A stretch of DNA of 64,000 bases from Lonicera japonica. Lineage: Eukaryota > Streptophyta > Magnoliopsida > Dipsacales > Caprifoliaceae. Positions within the stretch are counted from its first letter, which is position 1; every line of letters begins with the position of its first letter. A model generated the notes under the pieces. The model saw only the letters and a list, made by a program, of their open reading frames with translations. It searched no databases and was not told the origin of the DNA. Shown here piece by piece: positions 1 to 9,314 of the stretch. The position numbers were made by a program, and so were the translations under genes. Where the stretch lies: positions 31,050,969-31,114,968 of the forward strand of contig CM038468.1 in the NCBI GenBank assembly GCA_021464415.1. Direction: 5' to 3'.

Positions 1-69
1 TTTTTGTGACGGATTTTAACCTTTGTGACGATTTTTCACCCATCACAAAAGTCCCTTTTTCTTGTAGTG
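1..69. mobile_element. CACTA (En/Spm) transposon, right terminus only
   Basis: The segment ends in CTTGTAGTG, the inverse of the CACTACAAG terminus seen on both complete CACTA elements in this window. It contains repeated TTTGTGACG-type subterminal motifs. The rest of the element lies outside the window, so size and target duplication cannot be checked; the three bases after it are ATT. Confidence 0.6.
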
Positions 70-3000
70 ATTTGTAATACTATATATAAAAAATTAATAC
101 TTTGTTTTTTATAATATAGTATAACAATGTTTATTCTAATTTTTGTAGCTAAACCTCAATTTTGTTAAAAATAAACAGACCTGTGTAAATAGTTAGGGGG
201 TTCTTAAGATATTTTGGACAAATTTGATGAGTGGAATGTGTGTGTGGATCTGTTGAATTTGGTAGACAAATATCAACCGTTTAAAGGTTCTGTGTTCCAG
301 TTCATAGATTAGGTGTTTGATGTAAATGTTGGTTTTTTTCTTGCTACAGGTTTGACCTAATGGTTTATAAAATACGTATGCTTTCATTGGGGTGCTTAAA
401 TCTCCCTTCGAAGATGAATTAGTTTATTTAGAGCAGAAATTACGCCATTGTGTGTGCTTTGTAGCTTTACTTCGCTCTTTTTCGAATTCGGGACCTCCAA
501 ATGATTGTCTAAGTTCTATCACTTTAATTAATGGCTGTAGATCTTTCTAAATTCCCTAAAATGTGGAATTATATTATTTTATTTACTGTACTTTGAGTTA
601 ATTTGCCTGTGTTATGTAGAAAAAGGTTGTTCGTTACTTGTCTTACTTTGTTTTCTTTTCTTTTACTATAGGTTATTTTAGTCATCACATTCCAAATAAT
701 CACCAGCAATACTCAGTTTGTTGAGGTTCTCCTTGCTTATGTTCTAGTCTTAGTTTATATAGGTTAGTTGCAAGTGACTAAGTGGATTCTCCCACATTGT
801 GTGTTGGTGTGTTCAATAACTTCCTTTTCTTTTTAAAAAAAGGTCTATGTTTGAAGTCTCTTCCTTTTGCTACCACTAGTTAACCCACTCGCTCAAATGG
901 TGTGGATACTTGACTACTCAACTTGTATTCCTATCAATTATGGCACATCCGCTTTATACTATAACACTTAACATTGCTGGGCTAATTATGATCCAATTCC
1001 TTTTTCTAGTGGAAATGTGTGCATCACATAACAACATTTAATTAGCCACGGCCAAGTTATTTTAGGATGAGTATACAAGTTCAAAATGCAGGAATAGATT
1101 AGTAATTACTTGTTCATGAAAAGCATAAATGCAAAAGTTGGCTTAAGCTTTTGAGAACAAAGGGTCGGGTAAACTTCCAAGTTTTACCGGCCAACCATGT
1201 GTCCATCCAGCGTTTTAATCATCAAGTGCACTTCTAGTGTTCCCAACCCCCAATGTTGAATTTTAATCATGATCCCAAATCTTTTGGTAAGTTCAATTGC
1301 TCTTAATTTGAAGAATATTATTTTTCAACACCTAAACTTATTTAGCATAAATAGCAATAACTAACATTTACTATTATGTGAACACTAAATTTATGTTACT
1401 AGAATATGTACAATTAAATCATGTTTTACCTAATTAATGTCTATTACCAAACCAATGTCTATGTCCACAATCTTAAGAGTCTATAATTAATGTTGACCCG
1501 TATTAGGTCATTTGCGAGTGAATTCTCAGTAATGAACACACTAATATTGCGGAAAAACTATTCTATTGTGGTGTCATACCTTTGGCAGATGATAACAAGA
1601 ACTGGTCTCCCTCTTTTTTTTATTACAATGCGTAACTATGTGGTCATACATGTGGTCATACAAGTCTTGTAGATCGAATATGTAGTCTTGTAGAATACGA
1701 TTTGCGCACATAACGTGTACCCATGCTAGTTTATGTATACAATTTACAATATCCGTACCTCCTAGAGTTACAATATTCATATAACTGGTCTTGCTTACAT
1801 CTGACAGCTAAACTGGTCTTGTTTCACATTTAGAAAATTATATGTTCTAAAAAATATTTGTATGTTCTGCAAGCCTTTTAATTCATATATTTAAAGATTC
1901 CAGCCATATTGCTAAATGCCCAAGAAGCTTATATCTATGTATATATATAATTAATCACTTTCTCACATATAGTAATAATATACATATACATAGAGAAGTC
2001 AAAGAAGCACGATTGACGATATTAATCTTTCTGTTATAGAGCATTGCACAAGATTAATTATGCTACTTCTTAATTAGGTGTTTCTAAATTCTAGTTAACT
2101 GTTATAGCATATAGTTGAATTAAAATGTACTTAAATATGTAATTCATATTAACTCAGTCATCTATTAACTATCTATTATCCATTTTTGGTTGAACAACAT
2201 AAGATCCATTAGTCGATTATTTCATGCGATGCAATCTATAGCTATTAAATTCAACTAATGTGGCTGCACGATATATGATTTTGTTTTTCTGCAATAAATT
2301 TTTATATAGCCTTTATACATTTCATATTTAGTTGCTTAACTACCCTTTGGTTAGTAATTAATGCTTACATGAGAAAGTTGATCTGGATGCTTTAAGGCCA
2401 ACTAAGTAGAGAGAGAAAGTTGGAATATTTATGTGATGAGTTTGTGAAATTACTAAGGGAGGTTATTGATTATATTACATAGGCTTGACATTTGTTTTTA
2501 TTTCTTTGGAATTTTTATGAATAGATGCTTTCTTTTGTTGCTCTATTTTTGAACAAAAATATGGAAGTGCATAAGTAGAGGAAAATGGTATCATTTAGTT
2601 TCCGCTCAAATTTGTTGATAAATTTTTCAATTTTTTTTTTTGGCTCTGTTTTATTGCTCTGTTTGGACAATGGAACTATGTAAGTGAATAAATAGAGGAT
2701 ACCTATTTTATTTTCCATGGCAACTAGTAATTGAATACTTTTTATATTTAACAAAAAATAAAAAGATGCCCTAATATGCTAATGGATTAGTTTGTGTTTG
2801 TGTTGATTCTTTGTGACTATTCATGGCATGGTGTTTTGGGTTTTTCATTTAGGATTGATTGATTTTCATGGAAGTGTTGGGAAATTGTTTAATTGAACAC
2901 TTGAGCAATTTGATAGTTTGTATGTACTCCTTTGAATTAATGTTTTATAGTTTGTATCTACTCTTTGAATGAGTATTCATGCCATTTCACATCATTTTAG

Positions 3001-3640
3001 GACAACATTAAGAAGAAGGCAAGGAAGCAATACTAAGCTAGAGGATTGTCAATTGGGTATGTCCAAATTATGTTCAACACCTAGAAACAATATTTCGAAA
3101 GTGTATTTTGCTAGTATTTTCCTTCACCATTTAATGCATCTTTTATTTTTCATTTTCTTTCAAGCTGTTCGCGTCTGTCCCGAGTCAACGTTCCATTCCA
3201 GATTCACAGGTTTTGGTTTACTTTGCTTTCTAGCTTACCCGAGAACCTTTGACGTCAAATGGTGAAGAATATGAATCATATTCACAATGTGCATTTTGAT
3301 AATCATGCTCAACGGAAGAAATATTCAATATTATTTAGTTGCATTTTAGCTTTTAGTAAGATTTGGTGATAGTAGATTCTTTTTGGGAACTAATAACCAT
3401 ATAGATAGCTACATAATTCATGAGATTATTATACTCAATATATATAAGCCTTATGTTTAGATCATCTTTTGAAACATTTATTTTGATACTATTTTTGTAA
3501 AATTTGTAATCATAAAAAATTTATCTTGCCATTTGACTTTCATTTTGGTGGTGGTTGTTGTTTTTACTATTATTGTATGTTCCTTATTTGTTAGGATAGC
3601 TGATGTTGTAATGCTTTTCCATATGTTTTACGGTGATTAG
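70..3640. other. AT-rich intergenic DNA, no gene recognised
   Basis: Only short, stop-ridden reading frames occur on either strand. The longest (2969-3265, plus) has no recognisable motif and no credible splice context. No transposon ends with target duplications were found here. Confidence 0.5.
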
Positions 3641-4445
3641 CAACAAGAAGTTTTTAAAACTCTATTTTATGAATTTATTGAAAAAATGAAGTTGTTCCTT
3701 TTACTTGATGGTTTTATAAACATATTATTAAACATGAAATGGACTTTCCTAAAATTAATGTTCTTGAAATTTTTTTTAAGTTTTGGAATACTGAATCAGG
3801 AATTGTTAGGACTACACATCCTCCTCTTGAATTACAAAAAATTAATATTTATAAAGATAAAAGTCTTGACATATGTGTTTTTCCCACTTTTAGTGAAGAA
3901 GAACCAGCACCTACTTCTAATGGGATAGGACCTATTATTAAACAAAATAATTATGCTAATCTTTACATGCAAACTATTAGTTCTCAATAACTCGTATAGA
4001 AGACTTGTTGGATATATAAAATCCAAATTTTATCTAAACAAACGAGGAAAGATAAGTTTTATGAGTTACAGGTCATAAATATTGCCCTTGTTAAACTATA
4101 GAGCCTTTTAAAGGTTTTAAGTTAGAGAATTCTAATAAATAAATTATTGATGCTTTATCTTCTAAACTTGAAAAATTAAATTTGCATCAAAAACAACTTC
4201 TGTCTAAATCACAAGCAAGTGGTCATTCAGACATAGAATCTAAATGTTCTGACATCAGTAACTTTCAAAATGATTTATTTACTATGCAAGCTAATAAAGT
4301 GAATTTTAATAAAGAAAGTACTTCTGTTCCTATGGTCCGTGATAAGTATTATTATCTTGGGCCTACTACCTAGGATATTCTATTTGAAGAAGATGTTAGT
4401 ATTCCTAGCACTAGTTTTGTTGCTAGATCTATATGTGAAGGGAAT
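3641..4445 (+). pseudogene. Caulimovirid-like (endogenous pararetrovirus type) coding fragment, left part
   Basis: Consecutive plus-strand frames read like a viral or retroelement polyprotein broken by frameshifts and stops. About 3739-3990 contains PKINVLEIF, TTHPPLELQKI and PTFSEEEPAP; about 4180-4445 contains an acidic, serine-rich stretch, then KYYYLGPTT, a stop, and ILFEEDVSIPSTSF. This style resembles the coat/movement region of plant pararetroviruses of the Caulimoviridae that are fossilised in many plant genomes; the family assignment is from memory of the family and is moderate only. The fragment is cut at 4445 by a solo LTR and its frame resumes at 8467. No reverse transcriptase or protease part is present. 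It is not functional. Confidence 0.42.
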
Positions 4446-5309
4446 TGTGAGAATTCGGACCCCCGACCCGAGAAGTCCTCGTTCTCGATTTTCTTTGTTT
4501 TTAAGGAAAACGTGTTTTGTAGAGTCGCCAGTTTGTTTTACGAGAAAACAAACAAAAGATCGTACGAAGGATAATTCGAAAACGAACTATCTTTCATACG
4601 TTTGAAACCAGAGTTTAAAATAAACCTTATTAGGGTTCAGAAACTACGTTACGAATTAGGAAGGTGTTAGGCACCCAATCCGCCCTTTCGGTCTCTTAAT
4701 GGATCATGTATCTAATTCCGATTTTAGATATCTTGCAAGTAGTTTGAATAGTTTTTAGAATAGTCCTTTTCGGATAAATTCAGTTTAAAACAATATTTTT
4801 GAAATCAGACTCGAACTCTGCGAGCGCCTACGTCTTCATTCGTAGAATGAAATCAGAGTCTCATAGTTCCATTCATTTGGAAACTGTTTTTGTATTTTTG
4901 TTTTGTTTTGAAAACGTGTCAAAACGAATTTTAGATTTCTTGTAAAACTTATAAAGGACTTATTTTGAAAGTGGTGGACTTCTTTGCAAGTTATCTAACT
5001 TTATGTATTAAAACTCGTATTTAAATGCAGTATTGAAGTTCAGGAGAGTTGTAGAAAGACGTATCTGATGCGCTAAGAAGACTTGATTGCCTTGCTTGCT
5101 TCCTTCTCTCTCTAGGATCTCTCTCTCTAAAGCTTTCTCTATCTAGACTTTCTCTCTCTAAAACCTTCTCTCATTAACTTTCTCTCTCTAAAAATTCTCT
5201 AAAAAAAGCGATTCTCTAACAATTTTGACAGAATTTCACCTTACTAAAAACACTAGTAAGTGTTGATGATCCCAAATGAGACCCCAAGGGTCAAAAATTT
5301 TCACTAAAA

Positions 5310-5450
5310 AACGCTCCAAAAGAAGCCAGCCGCAGGGGGGGCGGCTAGGACCTGCGGTTGGCGGATGCGGCTGGGACGTGCGGTTGGAGGCTGCGGTTGG
5401 GGCTTGCGAATAGGTGTCAATCGTACGGCTGGCAGGTAGCCATACGGTTG
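5310..5450. repeat. Cluster of GCGGCTAGG / GCGGTTGG motifs in LTR-A U3
   Basis: At least six short G-rich units (variants of tGCGGyTrGGa) lie within 140 bases of otherwise AT-rich DNA. The equivalent stretch of the other LTR-A copy (34890-35045) has the same kind of cluster with a different order and number of units. Confidence 0.7.
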
Positions 5451-6428
5451 GCTCACAAAAAAGCACAGAAACACTAAAAAAAACTTGATTTTGCTAATGG
5501 GGCGCTGCCCCGCACCTCGCGACCTGACCGGGCAGGTCGATTCCCGTCCTAATAAGTGAAGAGGCAACAATGGTCAAATTAGACTCCCAACGGGTTCGAA
5601 ATTGAAGTATTTCCTATCAGTCTTCTATATGCATGATGACTCATGATTAAATGCAATATGCCCGCACTACAAGAAAAAAGGGCTTAATATGTCACTTTTA
5701 TTATTTAAAATATGTCAGTCAAGTCAAGAATGACATAAAAGGTTAAATAGTGGCACATTTGTGTCGCTTTTTAAGAGTTTATAGCTAATGTGTCAGTTCA
5801 GTTGAAACCGACATAAATAATGAATAATTATGTCAGTTTTTAAGTGACATTTTTATTTATGACAATATATGACAATTATTATGTAAAGCGACACAATAAA
5901 CTCATTATAATTCATGTACCTTATGGCGTTTTTTAGAAGTATGTAGTTATTATGTCAGTTTTACAGCAATCGACATTAATACGGACTAAATATATCGGTT
6001 TTTAAGGGACTTATTTACTTATAACAATATATGATGGTCATTTTAAAAAGCAACATAATAAAACTTATTTTTAATTCCTATACAAAATCTGAAATGCGTG
6101 TGCAACCTTTTGAAATCCTAAACATTTTAGAATTTTCCTAAAACCGTAATAAAACCAAAAACCCTAAATACAATACACAATTACTATACATGGAAAACAT
6201 TTAATCTCTGCAAAAATATGCAATATTATACTTGGGTTGGTGATTTTGAATGCTTTTTGTTAAAATTAAATAGATTTTTTGTTGTTAGATGTGAGAATAA
6301 TTCGTTTGTGGACGTTGGGAATATAAATGTTTAGTTTTATATGTTCATAAATAATGGCAGAGATATATTTGTTAAATTATATAACGGAATGGTACATGTT
6401 ATACTTTAAATAAAGAATTTTATCATAT

Positions 6429-6505
6429 AAGTGTCTTAGCCTAACTGGTAGAACACCAATGTTACAACCCTGAGTACCAAGGTTCAAATCTCCTCCATAA
6501 CACTT
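6429..6505 (+). other. tRNA-like relic with pol III A and B boxes
   Basis: A 77-nt segment inside the CACTA element has an A-box-like TAGCCTAACTGG (6437-6448) and a B-box-like GGTTCAAATCT (6481-6491) at tRNA spacing. Its ends, AAGTGTC and ACACTT, pair over six bases like an acceptor stem. The T-stem pairs poorly and no clear anticodon loop can be drawn, so this is a decayed tRNA or the head of a tRNA-derived SINE, not a working tRNA gene. Confidence 0.35.
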
Positions 6506-6696
6506 AAAAAATGGATAATTAATTGTGCAATTTAAAAAACGAAGACATAAAAACAACGAAAAAGAAATTAAGAAATAATAAAATATATTTTTTATTTTGT
6601 ATAAAACGTATAATATATAATATAATAATATTTTTAAAAGATATGACACTTTTGTGTGGAATCGTCATACTTAAGGTTACATTTATGTCGGTTTTT

Positions 6697-8329
6697 TGAA
6701 CATATTTCTCGGAGTTGCATGTCGCGTTTGTTGCTTTAATTCTGCCTAATTATCCACTTATCTCGAGATTAGTGTCTTGGCGAGTTTTGTATCTAACATC
6801 GTGCCGCTAGGTGTGCTTGTGTTGTGTTTCTATGTGTTTATAGGCATAGGATGCAATGGCCTTCGAATGATTGATCAAGCGCTAGTGAAAAGCTCGCAAA
6901 ATGCTGATCTGAGGAATTTCCCAGAAGCATGATCGATCATGGGTTAACCATGATCGATCATGGTACAAACTGGCATTCAGGCAGAAGACCCCATGATCGA
7001 TCATGGGTTGGCCATGATCGATCATGGCCCTGGCAACTTGGCCATTTCACACCCAAAATGGGCTATTTTAGTGGTTCAAGCTATTTTAGATATTTAGTTA
7101 GATATTTTTCTACCTTTTAATATATATTATTTCTTTTACCTTAAAGAGGGGATATTATCTAGATTTGAACACACTTAGAGTTCTAGAGAGAGGGGAGAGC
7201 TCACTTGTTGATTGTTCTTCATTTCTCCATTGTAAGTGCTTAATTTGTAAGAATGATTTCTTCTTCTATGATATTTGTTCTTGCATCTATTATGGAGTAG
7301 TATATTACTAAGGTTACGGAGGTTGATTGTGATATGATTTTTGGTGATTAATGGCTCAATCCATATTTAAAGTTTGATAAATATTTGTGAATCTTCTTCT
7401 TCTTCATCATATCTTCCATTATTTCAAGCTTTCTAGGTATTTTCATATTAAGTTAAGACTTTATATGCCTTGTATATTTAGTTCTTGGTTGTTAATGAGC
7501 ATACAACATATTCATATGGTTCTAAAAAGCTTGTAGTCCCTTTCCCCCATCCATGGAGTTTTTCCCTCTTCATAGAAAATATGAATAGTTCTTAAAACTC
7601 CATAGATGGATTTTAAATTTGTTTAGCTTATCTTTGATTCATTTATTGATATATTGAGTGCTTCTTACACTTTATGTGATACTTAGACTCTTTATTTTCT
7701 ACCATATGTGATAAATGATGAGTTGACTAATTTATCCCATAAACTTTATTCCGTTTCGTTGTTAGGATTCACTTTATAATTTTCATTCTTTAAATCATGA
7801 GATTACTACACTTGCTTTATGTTAAATCTTTTAATGATGAGTTTGTCATATCTATCTCGGATTAGCTTCATCGGGAATGGGTTGCCTTGCTTCACACCCG
7901 TAGCTAAGAGGTAGGAATGATAACCCCGTCTTTGGTGGAATGTCGTTTGTCTCTTTCTCGATATAGCTTCAACTCGGGAATGAGTCGCCTAGCGTCGCAC
8001 CCTTTGCTATCGAGAGATACACCAACATTCACCATATATCGAGAAATCTTGTGTTGTAATCTTTGTGTGAGCTAGTGATCACCGTCTCTTTAATCGTAAC
8101 TAACCTCCACCTACCTTAGTGCTTTCTTATTAATTTTCACAACTGTTTTACATTTCCGTTGTTCTACAACCATTTCATCTTACAAGAATCAGAAAACACT
8201 TTAATCCGTAATCCATTCCATCCCTTTTCACTTATCCCTGTGGTTCGACACTCGGACTTCCGAGACTATATTACAACTTGACGTGCCTGCACTTGGGCTC
8301 TATCGCAACGCGCTATTTTAGCGGCGTCA
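6697..8329 (+). mobile_element. Solo LTR, Athila-type Ty3/gypsy
   Basis: The segment is collinear with the LTR at 54486-56091 (reverse complement). Shared landmarks include CCACTTATCTCG, TTTCTATGTGTTTATAGGCA, the palindrome cluster and the block AAAATGGGCTATTTT. Its 3' end, TTTTAGCGGCGTCA, matches the ends of the other Athila LTRs (CGGCGTGTCA). The left edge is uncertain (6686-6697) and no clean 5-bp duplication could be read. No internal sequence adjoins it, so it is a solo LTR inside the CACTA element. Confidence 0.75.
6928..7027. repeat. Four CATGATCGATCATGG palindromes in Athila LTR
   Basis: Near-identical copies of the palindrome (C)CATGATCGATCATGG sit at 6928-6942, 6948-6963, 6991-7006 and 7012-7027. 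They are arranged as two close pairs. The homologous part of the LTR at 54486-56091 carries three copies. Confidence 0.9.
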
Positions 8330-8466
8330 CTTTATGAGTCGTAAAAAAATGACATAAATAGCGATAAATGTCACTTAAAAAATGACATAATAAGCATTTT
8401 TTCTTGTAGTGCCGTTTTTCAAGAAAACCAATATTCACACGAGAGTTGTGGATTGGGGTATTCACA

Positions 8467-8560
8467 GGAATATTGACGGTCTTTCAGAATATACTATTTT
8501 AACTCAACTATACCAACTAATAGGGTTTTATGAAGTTATTTTGTTTAAAACTCACAAAAT
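8467..8560 (+). pseudogene. Caulimovirid-like coding fragment, right part after the solo LTR
   Basis: Immediately after LTR A the plus-strand frame that was broken at 4445 resumes in the same phase and reads NIDGLSEYTIL, then runs to stops near 8555. Frame continuity across the insertion, with the GGAAT duplication, shows that the LTR entered an existing pararetrovirus-like frame. Beyond about 8560 no similarity is recognisable. Confidence 0.45.
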
Positions 8561-8639
8561 ATCGGTAACTTGACAATAAATTTATTCAACTAGAAAGTGG
8601 ACAAAGAAACCTATATAAAAGTGAAAACAAGTATACAAA

Positions 8640-9314
8640 TATATAATTTAAATATTAGGAGAAACTTCCATTACCTTCCCGACGATATATATATATAAAG
8701 AAAGAAAGAGAATATAATACGACATAAGATGTTCTGGCGGATATTATCTTTTTCAGTCTAAAGATTTTCGAGAATTTGACTCCAGTAGATAACATCTCGA
8801 GTGTCGAGAATGGATTTGGTGATTTCTCATAAATCATAACTGGTATGCACTTCCAAAAACATTAGAAAAATCAGAGAAGCAGAAATTTAGCTTCCGATTA
8901 CTCTCATGCTTTCCCTTTCTTTGCTGCCTTATTGTAGTCTTTAAACCCTTGGGGTGTTGGTCTATTTATACTGCTTTGAGAGTGATTGTTGAGCGACATG
9001 TCCTAAAAGTAGGGGAACGTCACGTGACACATGGATAAATGTCACGCGACAATCCATTTAGTGGAGGACAAAAGTGCTATTCAAGACATAATGATGCACT
9101 GAGGAATGATTAGGGAACATGTTGCGCGATGTATGGGGTTTGTCGCGAGACAAATTGCTTTGTCCTGCAACAAACCCTTCTCTGGATAGGTATTTTTGGA
9201 CAACAAACCTTTCGGAGTAGTTTTTAGTGTGTAAGTGAGACCCGAACTTGCAAACGGTGTATTTTTCTGGCCTTCTTAGGGTTCTTGCGGGGATCACGGA
9301 TTGGAGTGTCTACA
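8640..9314 (-). mobile_element. LTR-like sequence, possibly related to family A
   Basis: On the minus strand this begins TGTAGACACTCCAATCCG (ending at 9314), reminiscent of the TGTGAACACCCC start of LTR A. It has a TATAAATAG box (reverse complement of 8961-8970) about 350 bases in, followed by a transcript-leader-like region. Several palindromic motifs, including GTCACGTGAC, lie between the start and the TATA box. The other terminus and target duplication were not found, so the lower boundary (8640) is approximate. Confidence 0.4.

Larger units (their letters stand above)
5665..8411. mobile_element. Non-autonomous CACTA (En/Spm) transposon
   Basis: Termini are CACTACAAGAAAAAAGGGC at 5665 and its inverse GCATTTTTTCTTGTAGTG ending at 8411. 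The 3-bp target duplication CCG is present at 5662-5664 and 8412-8414, as expected for CACTA elements. Subterminal regions carry many direct and inverted copies of TATGTCA / AAGTGACAT-type motifs, the usual transposase-binding architecture. No transposase coding is visible. About 1.6 kb of the interior is a solo Athila-type LTR (6697-8329), so the element itself was only about 1.1 kb. It sits inside solo LTR A, so it is younger than that LTR. Confidence 0.9.
4446..8466 (-). mobile_element. Solo LTR, Ogre/Tat-like family 'A', interrupted by a CACTA element
   Basis: On the minus strand the LTR runs from TGTGAATACCCC (ending at 8466) to GAATTCTCACA (at 4446), giving TGTGA...TCACA termini. A perfect 5-bp target duplication GGAAT flanks it (4441-4445 and 8467-8471). 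Once the CACTA at 5665-8411 and its duplicated CCG are removed, about 1.27 kb remains, close to the 1176-bp related LTR at 34714-35889 on the other strand. The copies align through the GAGTCGCCAG-like and GGAAGGTGTTAGGCACCC motifs and a CT-rich block. No internal retroelement sequence lies beside it, so it is a solo LTR left by LTR-LTR recombination. The Ogre/Tat placement is an inference from those motifs. Confidence 0.8.

Noticed and set aside
2969..3265. 98-residue plus-strand frame
   Set aside because: No recognisable domain, poor context and no splice sites; it was left as intergenic.
5236..5570. Proline/arginine-rich minus-strand frames
   Set aside because: They come from the GC-rich motif cluster of LTR A; the LTR is non-coding.
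6928..7027. Regularly spaced palindromes considered as a CRISPR-like array
   Set aside because: This is plant nuclear DNA, the repeats are palindromes inside an LTR, spacers are unequal, and related LTRs carry the same block.
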